Source: Labrenzia sp. 011 (lineage in GTDB: Bacteria > Pseudomonadota > Alphaproteobacteria > Rhizobiales > Stappiaceae). From it: 64,000 nt of DNA. The notes under the pieces were generated by a model, which was not told where the DNA came from, did not search any database, and saw only the letters and a program-made list of their open reading frames with translations. Positions within the stretch are counted from its first letter, which is position 1. The number at the start of each line of letters is the position of its first letter. This document shows positions 26,046-34,500 of the stretch, in pieces. The translations under genes and the position numbers were made by a program. The DNA lies in the NCBI RefSeq assembly GCF_003075075.1, contig NZ_QCYM01000002.1, positions 186,001 through 250,000 on the forward strand. Direction: 5' to 3'.

Positions 26046-26450
26046 ATGATGAAACTGTGCATACGTTCCGCCTGCCTTGCCGTCCTTGCGGTCGTTTGCC
26101 TGACGGGCGCAGGTCAGGTTGTATCCGCACAGGAGGCTTCAACCGGCGAGCCTCCCTATGAGCAGCAGCTCATGCGCCTGTCCGAAATCTTCGGCGCCCT
26201 GCATTTTCTCCGTCCGCTCTGCGGCAAGGACGATACGCCAAGCTGGCGCGACCAGATGGAGGATTTCCTGGACGCCGAAACGCTGGACGAGAAGCGGCGG
26301 CGCCGGTTCATCGAACGTTTCAATCAGGGTTATCGCGGTTTTTCAGTCGCTTACCGGGACTGCACGGAGGCCGCGCGTATCGCAATGGCACAATATCTGA
26401 CCGAGGGCGAGACCATTATCAGCGACGTCACCAGCCGCTACGGCCGATAA
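26046..26450 (+). CDS. TIGR02301 family secreted protein
   Basis: A 134-residue protein with a signal peptide (MKLCIRSACLAVLAVVCLTG, cleavage near SAQE). The mature part carries the family pattern GALHFLRPLCGKDD, then WRDQMEDFLDAE, RRRFIERFNQGYRGF and YRDCTEAARIA, with two cysteines that could form a disulphide. The family is restricted to alphaproteobacteria and has no known function. A start three bases later is equally possible. Confidence 0.85.
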   Translation: MMKLCIRSACLAVLAVVCLTGAGQVVSAQEASTGEPPYEQQLMRLSEIFGALHFLRPLCGKDDTPSWRDQMEDFLDAETLDEKRRRRFIERFNQGYRGFSVAYRDCTEAARIAMAQYLTEGETIISDVTSRYGR

Positions 26451-26640
26451 CCCTGCGGAAAATGTTCAATTTGTTACGGGTCGGTTAACCTTTTGAATCA
26501 AATTTGTGGGTGGCCGTTAAGTTTACGTTCACGGTTGCTTATCAGCGCGGTCCACCGTGCTAGGATCAAGTCATCAGATTCGGGCAGCAACACGTTGGAG
26601 TTGACTCCAAAGCGTTGGGGAAGGACCGGTAAGGAAGCGA

Positions 26641-26913
26641 ATGATAAACGACGATTATGCCGAAGCGGCGATGGAAGCCGAGTTTGCGGAAGATGAAGAC
26701 ATCAGGCGTGCGGCGCTCGGCTTCATCTCCGACGCTTGGGCAGAAGCCATTGCAAACGGCGTCGATGCAGACGCGGTTGCTCACGCGGCGATGTTCACGG
26801 CCCTTGCAGACCTTGTGGCTGCCTATGGCGAAGACGCTGTCGCCAAACTGGCCGAAGGTTTGCCCGACCGCATCCTGCAGGGCGATTACACGGTCAACCG
26901 CGTCCTTCAGTAA
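26641..26913 (+). CDS. Small acidic hypothetical protein (90 aa)
   Basis: A 90-residue, strongly acidic, alanine-rich helical protein beginning MINDDYAEAAMEAEFAEDED. The start has a good Shine-Dalgarno (AAGGAAGCGA). No signal peptide or membrane helix. It stands alone between a 190-bp spacer and a hairpin terminator and so looks monocistronic. No family is recognised. Confidence 0.65.
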   Translation: MINDDYAEAAMEAEFAEDEDIRRAALGFISDAWAEAIANGVDADAVAHAAMFTALADLVAAYGEDAVAKLAEGLPDRILQGDYTVNRVLQ

Positions 26914-26935
26914 ACGGTCGCGAAACGCTTTCCCG

Positions 26936-26962
26936 ACAAAGGCCGGCACGTCCGGCCTTTGT
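26936..26962. terminator. Hairpin terminator between convergent genes
   Basis: ACAAAGGCCGG (26936-26946), loop CACGT, and the exact complement CCGGCCTTTGT (26952-26962). It separates the 90-residue gene from the convergent LysE gene. The T-tract is short, so it may work partly in both directions. Confidence 0.6.
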
Positions 26963-27016
26963 GATTCCAGACCTGTGCGGATTGCAACGCGGGTGAGGCT
27001 CCTTCCTGAAACGGCT

Positions 27017-27661
27017 CTATTTCAGAAGCGTCAGGCTCAGGGCAAGTTTCAGATAGATCAGCGCGCCGAAGGCCACCAGAACGAAACCGGCGATGTGATT
27101 TGCCCGGTCAAGCCAGCGGTCGTCGATCCGGGCCCTGTAATGTGACACCGCCGCAGAGACGACGACCCACCAGGAGGTCGCACCGCTGGCCACGCCCGCA
27201 ACCATGAGCAACGCGCCGATATGGTCGCCTGGGGCCGGACGGAATTCGCCCAGACCGCCGAATATCGCAACGAAGGCAATGACTGCGCCCGGATTGGTGA
27301 TCGCCATGAAAAACGCGGCCGTGGCGTCCCCCAGAAATCCCCGGTGCCAGCCGTTGCCGTCCCTGTCCAGGTGAGGATGGGTGTTCCAGATCTTGATACC
27401 GAAGACGATCAGCAGGGCACCGCCGACGATTTCGATGAGATTGATCTGGCCTTCGATGAAATTGGTGATCGCGGAAATGCCGAAGATTGCGGCGGATGCG
27501 AAGATCGTGTCGGCCAGAACAGCCCCCAACCCGACAAAGACCCCCTGCCGGAACCCGCCATGCACCGCATGCTGAATGGCCATGACATTGACCGGGCCGA
27601 CCGGCGCCGTGATGAGAACCCCGACGAAATATCCGATCAGAACATATTCCACGAATGTCAC
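27017..27661 (-). CDS. LysE family transporter
   Basis: A 214-residue inner-membrane protein with about six hydrophobic helices. The N-terminal block FVGVLITAPVGPVNVMAIQHAV matches the LysE/RhtB family signature with its conserved GP(V)N turn; TNPGAVIAFVAIF is the mid-protein repeat of that motif. The GTG start at 27661 follows GAGGACAGTTT and gives normal length. LysE members export amino acids or other small solutes; the substrate is unknown. Confidence 0.88.
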   Translation of the reverse strand: MTFVEYVLIGYFVGVLITAPVGPVNVMAIQHAVHGGFRQGVFVGLGAVLADTIFASAAIFGISAITNFIEGQINLIEIVGGALLIVFGIKIWNTHPHLDRDGNGWHRGFLGDATAAFFMAITNPGAVIAFVAIFGGLGEFRPAPGDHIGALLMVAGVASGATSWWVVVSAAVSHYRARIDDRWLDRANHIAGFVLVAFGALIYLKLALSLTLLK

Positions 27662-27887
27662 AAACTGTCCTCTTCGGTGAACCCCAAATCTGTCGTGAAA
27701 CGCAATTTCGCCCCTCGATACCGGCCCGGCGGTCTCATGACAAGAATGGAAAATTCCAATCACCCCGTTTCCACATATGCACGAATTGTTTAAGGAATGA
27801 CGCCGGATCGGCCGCTTTCGAAAGGAAGCATGGGAAACCGGGTCGATCCGGGCTATGTCTGAGAGACTGAAACCGGGAGAAGGCCAA

Positions 27888-28535
27888 ATGGCGCGATTAT
27901 TCGCGGCTGCGATACTGACTGCCTGTCTTTTTCAGGGTGCGGCCCTGGCAAAGACCGTTCAGACCGAGACGATCCGTCCGGCCGCTGAAATGCCGCAGGA
28001 CGTACCGTTATCGGAAGGCGGTGCCGGTACCCTGCGGGACACCGGAGCCGTCCCTGCGGACGGTTCGGACGAACCGCAAGTGCTCTACAACACCGACATG
28101 CTGCCCAGGCCGGTGGCGCGCATGCATGCGCAACTGCGGCAGGCCGCCCTCGCCGGCAGCCTGGACCGGCTGCGCATGGTCCTTGAGAGCAACGAACTTC
28201 CCCCTACCCTGTCCTTCGGCGAGATCGGCGATCCGATCGAGTTTCTCAAATCCAGCTCCGGCGACGGCGAAGGCTTCGAGATCCTGGCCATCCTTGCGGA
28301 CGTCCTTGATGCCGGTTTCCTGCATGTGGATGCGGGGACGCCCCACGAAATGTATATCTGGCCGTATTTCGCCCGCTATCCGCTCTTCAATCTGACCCCG
28401 GACCAGAAGGTCGAACTCTTCCGTATCGTCACGGCCGGAGATTTCGCCGAAATGCAGGATTTCGGCGCCTGGACCTTTTACCGCGTCGGCATAGGACCGG
28501 AGGGGACGCTGCACTATTTCGTGGCAGGGGACTGA
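27888..28535 (+). CDS. Secreted conserved hypothetical protein (215 aa)
   Basis: A 215-residue protein with a signal peptide (MARLFAAAILTACLFQGAALA). The start is chosen for the Shine-Dalgarno GGGAGAAGG four bases upstream. After a low-complexity linker, a folded C-terminal region contains RMHAQLRQAALAGSLDRLRMVLE and MYIWPYFARYPLFNLTPDQ. It looks like a periplasmic protein seen in rhizobia and relatives, of unknown function. Confidence 0.65.
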   Translation: MARLFAAAILTACLFQGAALAKTVQTETIRPAAEMPQDVPLSEGGAGTLRDTGAVPADGSDEPQVLYNTDMLPRPVARMHAQLRQAALAGSLDRLRMVLESNELPPTLSFGEIGDPIEFLKSSSGDGEGFEILAILADVLDAGFLHVDAGTPHEMYIWPYFARYPLFNLTPDQKVELFRIVTAGDFAEMQDFGAWTFYRVGIGPEGTLHYFVAGD

Positions 28536-28550
28536 CGCCAGACGCAATCG

Positions 28551-28578
28551 CCAAAATCAGCCGCGATGAATCGCGGCT
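28551..28578 (-). terminator. Terminator at the end of btaB
   Basis: On the minus strand, AGCCGCGAT (28578-28570), loop of two bases and ATCGCGGCT (28567-28559), followed by GATTTT. The stem begins right at the btaB stop codon, so the transcript should end there. The gap to the convergent secreted-protein gene is only 42 bp. Confidence 0.6.
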
Positions 28579-29240
28579 CATCCGACCGGCTTTGGTATCA
28601 ACTCCGCGTACTCCGCATAGCCACGGTAAAGATGGCGGAACGTCAGGTCCGCCTCCATTCCTTGCGAAAGACGTACGAGCTCGGCCTCCAGATCCTCGCG
28701 CGGGCTCACGTGGAAGGACTTCAGCCAGGCGAACAGGAGTGCCTTGAACCAGCGCGGCAATCTTCCCTGCTGGCCGAAATCGACCACATGGATACGCCCG
28801 TCGTCCCCAAGGCGTGCGGCACCGGCGGCCAGGGCTTCGCGCCAGACGGGGATCATCGAGAGCGTATAGGAATAGAATACCCTGTCGAAGGCGGCGACAC
28901 CGAGAGGACCGGTCGCCGCCGGGTTGGCGGCATCTCCCTGGATCAGCGTGATGCGGTCGCTCAGGCCGGCACGGGCGATATTCCTCTCCGCCGTGTCCAG
29001 CATCTGCCGGGAGATATCGAGGCCGTAGAAACGGGCATCCGGATAGCGCTTCGCGGCCGCAATCAGATTGCGGCCGGTGCCGCAGCCCAGTTCCAGGACC
29101 GCTCCGCCGGAGGGCGGCGCAAGACGATCGATCAGATGGTCCCGGCCGAGCAGATAGTATTTGCGAGTCAGGTCGTAAAAGTGACGCTGACGGCGATAGA
29201 CGGCATCCATCAGCCTCGCGGTTTCAACGGTTTCGGTCAT
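28578..29240 (-). CDS. btaB: BtaB-like N-methyltransferase of betaine lipid synthesis
   Basis: A 220-residue class I SAM methyltransferase. Motif I is VLELGCGTGRNLIAAA, followed by YGLDISRQML, and the N-terminal block YDLTRKYYLLGRDHLI is typical of BtaB. BtaB adds three methyl groups to diacylglycerylhomoserine, producing the phosphorus-free membrane lipid diacylglyceryl-N,N,N-trimethylhomoserine (DGTS). It starts 20 bp after btaA on the same strand, the arrangement of known bacterial btaAB operons. Confidence 0.85.
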   Translation of the reverse strand: MTETVETARLMDAVYRRQRHFYDLTRKYYLLGRDHLIDRLAPPSGGAVLELGCGTGRNLIAAAKRYPDARFYGLDISRQMLDTAERNIARAGLSDRITLIQGDAANPAATGPLGVAAFDRVFYSYTLSMIPVWREALAAGAARLGDDGRIHVVDFGQQGRLPRWFKALLFAWLKSFHVSPREDLEAELVRLSQGMEADLTFRHLYRGYAEYAELIPKPVG

Positions 29241-29260
29241 TCTTCTATCCGCGACTTCCG

Positions 29261-30523
29261 TCAGCCATTGAACACGTAAAGATGGAAGCCGCCATAGATT
29301 GACGAGCGGTCCTGACGCCCGAGCTCCAGGCTTTCGGCTTCCTCATAGGTCCAGCGGTCCAGGATCGGGTCGGCAACCCGGCCGGGCAGCAGGGTCGGTT
29401 CGGCCGCCGTGCGGAAGATGACCCGGGCACCCGGACGCGCGGTGCGGGTGATCTCGGTCCACAGGGCGTTGAGCTGATGATCGGTCATCCAGTCCTGCGC
29501 GTCGAGCAGTACATAGGCATCGAGCGTATCGTCATCCACGCCTTGAAGATGCTCGGTGAAATTCCGGTTCAGAACCCGGACGCGGTCGGCACGCTGGCGG
29601 ATCGCCTCGAAGTGATCGCGTTTCAGGTAGGGCGGCAGCGGACCGGATGGCCCGCTGGATTCACCGGCCTGCGGCGCATAACCCCGGCCGAAGGCCTGCC
29701 ACGCGAAATAATTGTCCTGCATGGAGAAATCGCAGGCCAGCTTTTCCAGGCGCTCCCGAAGCACGGCGGACATATTGCCGTCCGCGTTGGCCGAGACCAG
29801 GGCGTCATATTGCGCGGGCGGAATGCCGAGCCCATAGAGCGACATTTTCTTCGATGTCGCCCAGCGCACGAGGCGCTTGTCGAAAAGTGGTGCCAGTGCC
29901 GAGTCGAAATAGCTGCGCTGCTCTTCAAGCGATCTGGTCTTGACCATGTATTTCGGATCAATACCGTAAAGGCGGGCGACCAGATGTCCGACGCCGATGC
30001 AATAGCCGAGCAGACCGTGATGGTAGAGATCGCGGGAGAACAGCGTGATGCGCTTGCGCCCCCAGTTGGCCACATCGCGGCCTTCCCAGTAAGCGACCGT
30101 ATCCGCATCCAGATTGTCCTTCAGGAAACGGTTATAGGCGCCCACGTTGGCCTTCTCGTCGGCTTCGCCGAAAAACCGGTAGAAGGTTTCGTAGTTGGGA
30201 AAATATTTCGCCGCGGCCAGTTTCAGCCGTCCGAGCGCCACATGCGCCCTGTTCAGGTCAACCGCCGTGATTTCGGCCGGATTGGCGGTGAGATAGGACA
30301 TGACATTGCAGCCACCGGATGCAATCGCGATCATGCGGCTTTCAGGGGTGAGCCGCAGGGCCTTCATGTCGACATCCGGATCTTCCCAGATCTGCGGATA
30401 GACCAGCCCCTTGAAGGCGAAGGTGAAAAGCCGTTCCAGAATTCCGTCGCGGGACGTGGCGTCAGAGCGGTGCACCGCATTCCTGAGCCGTTTTTTCGAA
30501 GCCGTCAGCGTGCCGTGCGCCAT
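29261..30523 (-). CDS. btaA: BtaA-like SAM:diacylglycerol 3-amino-3-carboxypropyltransferase
   Basis: A 420-residue protein of the DUF3419/BtaA family. Key blocks are GLVYPQIWEDPDVDMKAL, MIAIASGGCNVMSYLT, ITAVDLNRAHVALGRLKLAA (SAM-binding region) and YVLLDAQDWMTD. BtaA moves the aminocarboxypropyl group of SAM to diacylglycerol, the committed step of betaine lipid (DGTS) formation at the membrane. ATG 30523 follows GGGAGAATTTC. In Sinorhizobium and Rhodobacter this pathway is turned on under phosphate limitation; the PHO-box-like repeat upstream fits that. Confidence 0.92.
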   Translation of the reverse strand: MAHGTLTASKKRLRNAVHRSDATSRDGILERLFTFAFKGLVYPQIWEDPDVDMKALRLTPESRMIAIASGGCNVMSYLTANPAEITAVDLNRAHVALGRLKLAAAKYFPNYETFYRFFGEADEKANVGAYNRFLKDNLDADTVAYWEGRDVANWGRKRITLFSRDLYHHGLLGYCIGVGHLVARLYGIDPKYMVKTRSLEEQRSYFDSALAPLFDKRLVRWATSKKMSLYGLGIPPAQYDALVSANADGNMSAVLRERLEKLACDFSMQDNYFAWQAFGRGYAPQAGESSGPSGPLPPYLKRDHFEAIRQRADRVRVLNRNFTEHLQGVDDDTLDAYVLLDAQDWMTDHQLNALWTEITRTARPGARVIFRTAAEPTLLPGRVADPILDRWTYEEAESLELGRQDRSSIYGGFHLYVFNG

Positions 30524-30565
30524 GAAATTCTCCCGTGTCAGCCGCGCGATGAACTGCCTTCCGAT

Positions 30566-30594
30566 ACGTCAGAGAGACGACAGTTTGGTGACGT
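30566..30594 (-). promoter_or_regulatory. Probable PHO box (PhoB site) upstream of btaA
   Basis: Read on the minus strand, three seven-base units with 11-bp periodicity: ACGTCAC, CTGTCGT and CTGACGT, separated by CAAA and CTCT. They match the alphaproteobacterial PHO-box unit CTGTCAT at 4, 6 and 5 of 7 positions. The block lies 43-71 bp upstream of the btaA start and points toward it. It fits phosphate-starvation control of betaine lipid synthesis. Confidence 0.6.
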
Positions 30595-30624
30595 TCCGGG
30601 AGAAACGGCCGTTTATCCGGATAA

Positions 30625-30648
30625 TAAAAACCCCCGCCGAAGCGGGGG
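30625..30648 (-). terminator. Intrinsic terminator of the L,D-transpeptidase gene
   Basis: On the minus strand CCCCCGC, loop TTCG, GCGGGGG, then TTTTTATTAT. It lies about 35 bp after the L,D-transpeptidase stop codon and insulates it from btaA, whose promoter region begins just beyond. Confidence 0.85.
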
Positions 30649-30680
30649 CTGATATTCTTGCGGTTGAACAGATGTCCGCT

Positions 30681-31910
30681 TCAGCGGGTGACCACGACGA
30701 AATCTGTGCCGAGGCCTGTATTGCGGGCAAAGCTGCGGTCGGTGACCGTCAGCGAGGTCCCCGGTGTCAGCATCTTCGCGAGATCCTGGGCAACCTTAGG
30801 GGACATTTCGATCCGGTCGAGCACATCGGCAGGCGCCCCGCCACGTTCGCCCTCGGCGGATACGGCGATCCATTCCACCGAGGAATCCCCCTGCCGGAAA
30901 TCGAGTGCGGTGAAGACATGGGTGCCGATGTCCCGGTCGATATCCTTCACGCTGACCGGAGCCGAGTAGATGTCGCGGAACTTGCGGCGGACCCGCAGCA
31001 CGGCGTTCTGCGGTTCCTCGTAGCCGGCATCCGCGTGGATGCGGGCTTCCAGAGCGGCAGTGATCCGTCCAGTGACCGGCAGATCCGCCCCTTCCTGGTA
31101 CAAGCTGATGGCGGCGCGGGTCTTGCGGCCCATGACACCGTCAACGGGACCGGCGTTGAACCCCATCTGGTTGAGTAGCTCCTGCAGCACCTGGATCCGT
31201 CCCGGCTGCTTCTGCGGCGTAATGATCATGCGCAGGGGCTGGTCGAAATCCGGATTCTCCGGCAGGCCCACCGTCAGGGAGGCGTTCAGCTCCGTATCCC
31301 GGATCGCACCACGCAAGGCGGGGTCGGATGCCAGGTTGGTACTCGACAGGCTCGCCACTTCCGTAGCGGGTGCATAGGGCTGCGGCAGAACCGCGTGAGA
31401 CACGCGCACGGGATCGGCGGGTTCGCGAGTCACGACGACATGCATGCCGCGATCGGTCATCTTGTAAAGCGACTGGGCAAAAGGCTTCGGCAAACGGATA
31501 CAGCCGTGCGAGGCCGGATATCCGGGCAGCCGGCCGACATGCATCGCCACACCGGACCACGTCAGGCGCTGCATGAGCGGCATCGGCGCATTGTCATAGA
31601 GATTTGAAAAATGCTTGCGGCGCTTTTCCAGAATGGAAAAGACACCGGTCGGCGTACTGTGCCCGCGCTTTCCCGACGAAATCGGCGAGGTCTCGATCAG
31701 ATCGAGGCCGCGATAGACCTTGATCTGCTGATCATCCAGCGAAACCAGCATGTGAAGTGGCGGCTGCGAATTCTGGATTTCATCCGTTGCCGACGCGGCA
31801 TCGCGCGCCAAGGCTCCCGACAAGGCCGTGACCGACAGAAGCGCGGCGCCAGCAAGGCCCACAAGGGTGCTCGCCCGCCGTTTCCGAGTATAAAACTTAT
31901 GCAACAACAT
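30681..31910 (-). CDS. L,D-transpeptidase (YkuD) with peptidoglycan-binding domain
   Basis: A 409-residue exported protein. The start at 31910 follows GGGGAG and begins a long basic signal peptide or anchor (MLLHKFYTRKRRASTLVGLA). The YkuD domain (about residues 50-165) has the catalytic motif MHVGRLPGYPASHGCIRLP with the active cysteine. A second region (about 235-300) matches a peptidoglycan-binding domain (LQELLNQMGFNAGPVDGVMG, then RKTRAAISLYQ). It makes 3-3 crosslinks or attaches proteins to peptidoglycan in the periplasm. The C-terminal 110 residues are unassigned. Confidence 0.92.
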   Translation of the reverse strand: MLLHKFYTRKRRASTLVGLAGAALLSVTALSGALARDAASATDEIQNSQPPLHMLVSLDDQQIKVYRGLDLIETSPISSGKRGHSTPTGVFSILEKRRKHFSNLYDNAPMPLMQRLTWSGVAMHVGRLPGYPASHGCIRLPKPFAQSLYKMTDRGMHVVVTREPADPVRVSHAVLPQPYAPATEVASLSSTNLASDPALRGAIRDTELNASLTVGLPENPDFDQPLRMIITPQKQPGRIQVLQELLNQMGFNAGPVDGVMGRKTRAAISLYQEGADLPVTGRITAALEARIHADAGYEEPQNAVLRVRRKFRDIYSAPVSVKDIDRDIGTHVFTALDFRQGDSSVEWIAVSAEGERGGAPADVLDRIEMSPKVAQDLAKMLTPGTSLTVTDRSFARNTGLGTDFVVVTR

Positions 31911-32095
31911 TCCAGAGCTCCCCAACGAAATACTCATAAAGCTCGATTCAAACTCTAATCGTGACGTGTGTAAATCAGGTTAGGAAACAAGGTTACCCAT
32001 TGGTTTCCGTACCGTTATCTACAAAGTTCCATATTATCCGGCTTTGCGCTGTTATTCACGTCACAAAATGTAAGGTTGCCCGATGCGACCCGAAA

Positions 32096-33427
32096 TTATC
32101 CCTTCATGCCGTCCAGAAAGACAACGGCCTCCCCTTTCGCGGGATCCGTCAACTCCCCTTCCCACATGACGCGCCGGCCGCGAACGACCGTGCCGACCGG
32201 CCAACCGGTGACCTGCTTGCCGTCGTAGGGAGTCCAGCCGCATTTGGATGCAATCCATTCGTTGCGAATGGTTTCCTTGCGCTTGAGATCGACAACGGTG
32301 AAATCCGCATCGTAACCGAGGGCGATGCGGCCCTTGCGGGCGGTCTGGAACAGACGGGCCGGGCCGGCGCTGGTCATGTCGACAAAGCGCGCAAGCGTGA
32401 GGCGTCCGGCATTGACGTGGTCCAGCATGATGGGAACAAGCGTCTGCACGCCGGTCATGCCCGAGGGCGACGCCGGATAGGGCTTGCGTTTTTCCTCCAG
32501 CAGGTGCGGGGCGTGATCGGACCCGAATATATCCAGCAGGCCCTGCTGCAGCCCCCACCAGAGGCGTTCCGCGTGACGCGGGGCACGCACCGGCGGGTTC
32601 ATCTGCACCAGCGTCCCGAGACGGTGGTAGGCCTCGTCGGTCAGGGTCAGGTGATGCGGCGTGACCTCGATGGAGGCAACATCCTTGTAGTCGATCAGGA
32701 AATCAACTTCCTCGGCTGTCGACAGATGCAGGATATGGATTTTGGCGCCAGTCTCCCGGGCAATGGTAACCAGCCGCTGCGTGCATTTCAGCGCGGCGAT
32801 CTCGTCACGCCACACGGGGTGGGACGCCGGATCGTTCTCGACCCGCTCGCCCATGCGCTCGCGAAGACGGAACTCGTCCTCCGAGTGAAAGGCGGCCCGG
32901 CGGCGCGTGACGGACAGGATATCCCGCACGCCCTGATCGTCTTCCACCAGCAGGTCGCCCGTGGACGATCCCATGAACACCTTGATGCCGGCCGCGCCCG
33001 GAAGGCGCTCGAGTTCGGGAATGTCGGCAACATTCTCCCGCGTGCCGCCGACCCAGAAGGCAAAGTCGCAATGCATGCGGTGATGCCCGCGCCGGACCTT
33101 GTCGGCCAGCGCCGCCTCGGTGACCGTCAGCGGATTGGTATTCGGCATTTCGAAAACGGCGGTCACACCGCCCATGACCGCGGACCGGGAGCCGGATTCC
33201 AGATCTTCCTTGTGATCGAGACCCGGTTCACGAAAATGAACCTGGGTGTCCATGACGCCGGGCAGGACATGCAGCCCCGTGCAATCGATCACTTCGCCGG
33301 CTGATGCCGCGTCGAAGGATCCGATCCCGGCAATACGCCCGTTCCTGACCGCCACATCGCGACAGCCTTCGCCATCCTGATTGACAACGGTTCCACCCTT
33401 CAGGATCAGGTCATAGGTCGCGCTCAT
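32096..33427 (-). CDS. Dihydroorotase-family amidohydrolase with altered metal motif
   Basis: A 443-residue cyclic amidohydrolase of the dihydroorotase/allantoinase group (the type usually annotated dihydroorotase). The start at 33427 follows GGAGGG. Conserved are GIKVFMGSS (carboxylated lysine), HILHLST and VTPHHL (metal histidines) and FGSDHAPH (catalytic aspartate). The first metal motif, normally HxH, reads QVH (Gln62, His64), so one of the usual ligands is replaced. The same QVHFREPG variant is, as I recall, common in related bacteria. It may still act in pyrimidine synthesis, or be a non-catalytic or differently specific relative. Confidence 0.8.
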   Translation of the reverse strand: MSATYDLILKGGTVVNQDGEGCRDVAVRNGRIAGIGSFDAASAGEVIDCTGLHVLPGVMDTQVHFREPGLDHKEDLESGSRSAVMGGVTAVFEMPNTNPLTVTEAALADKVRRGHHRMHCDFAFWVGGTRENVADIPELERLPGAAGIKVFMGSSTGDLLVEDDQGVRDILSVTRRRAAFHSEDEFRLRERMGERVENDPASHPVWRDEIAALKCTQRLVTIARETGAKIHILHLSTAEEVDFLIDYKDVASIEVTPHHLTLTDEAYHRLGTLVQMNPPVRAPRHAERLWWGLQQGLLDIFGSDHAPHLLEEKRKPYPASPSGMTGVQTLVPIMLDHVNAGRLTLARFVDMTSAGPARLFQTARKGRIALGYDADFTVVDLKRKETIRNEWIASKCGWTPYDGKQVTGWPVGTVVRGRRVMWEGELTDPAKGEAVVFLDGMKG

Positions 33428-33596
33428 GGGGCCCTCCGGCATGTATCTCGGCTCAGTCGTCTCGGGTTCACCGGGCTTATACGCGGCCCCCGTGAAAAGA
33501 ACCAGAGAGCGCATGACAATTCCAATTCTTGTCCTATGAGGGCAAAGTGCCTATCTGCACTTTCAGAATCCCGCACTCATGTTCCAAGGAATGCCT

Positions 33597-34478
33597 GTGT
33601 CATCTCCTGCCTTCACGCTTCTGACCGACCGCGCCCTGATCCGGCTTTCCGGCTCCGACACGCATCATTTCCTGCAAAACCTGGTGACGGCGGACATGGA
33701 AGCCGTCGACCGCACGGGGGCTGGTTCGGCGGCGCTTCTCACGCCCCAGGGGAAGATCCAGTTCGATTTCCTGATCTACAAGGCCGCAGACGCCTATCTG
33801 CTCGACGTGCCCGCCGCGGCTGCGGCCGACCTCCTGAAGCGCCTCACCTTCTACCGGCTGCGTGCGAAGGTTGAGCTGGAGCCGCTGTCGGCGGAAACGG
33901 GAGTCTTCGCCCTGGGTGAAGGCGGTAGCGAAATGCCCGACGCGCTGCTGACCGTCACCGACCCGCGCCTGCCCGCTCTCGGACGGCGGTCGGTTGCCGC
34001 CGCTTCTGCGGACCTGCCGGCGGCGCAGGAAGGCCTGGCTGCCTACGACGCTCACCGCATAAGCCTCGGAGTGCCGGAAGGGCTGAAAGACTACGCCTAT
34101 TCGGACATCTTTCCCCACGATGCGGATCTCGACCAGCTGAACGGTGTCTCCTTCAGGAAGGGATGTTTTGTCGGACAGGAAGTTGTTTCGCGCGTACAGC
34201 ACCGCGGCACCGCCCGAAAGCGGTTCCTGCCGGTGGAGAGCGACGGCGCCCTGCCCCCCATGGGCGCAAGTGTCACCGCCGGCGGCAAGAGTGTTGGCAC
34301 CCTCGGCTCCAGTGCGAAGGTCGAGGGAAAGACCATTGCCCTGGCCTTGCTGCGTCTTGACAAGGTTGCCCAAGCCAAGGAGAACGACATCCCTCTTCAA
34401 TGCGGTGATGCGGTCCTTCAGGCAAGTCTCCCCGACTGGGCGACATTCGACTGGCCGGAGCCCACCACCGCGGACTGA
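33597..34478 (+). CDS. ygfZ: YgfZ/GcvT-domain folate-binding protein
   Basis: A protein of about 293 residues in the YgfZ/IBA57 family, a folate-dependent helper in iron-sulphur cluster assembly and repair, related to the glycine-cleavage T protein. The defining motif KGCFVGQEVVSR with its cysteine is present, as are RLSGSDTHHFLQNLVTAD and LLTPQGKIQFDFL. GTG 33597 is chosen because AAGGA lies six bases upstream; ATG at 33591 or 33579 would extend it by two or six residues. It is followed 22 bp later by an HD hydrolase. Confidence 0.88.
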   Translation: MSSPAFTLLTDRALIRLSGSDTHHFLQNLVTADMEAVDRTGAGSAALLTPQGKIQFDFLIYKAADAYLLDVPAAAAADLLKRLTFYRLRAKVELEPLSAETGVFALGEGGSEMPDALLTVTDPRLPALGRRSVAAASADLPAAQEGLAAYDAHRISLGVPEGLKDYAYSDIFPHDADLDQLNGVSFRKGCFVGQEVVSRVQHRGTARKRFLPVESDGALPPMGASVTAGGKSVGTLGSSAKVEGKTIALALLRLDKVAQAKENDIPLQCGDAVLQASLPDWATFDWPEPTTAD

Positions 34479-34500
34479 ACCGCGTGACATACGAGGACCG

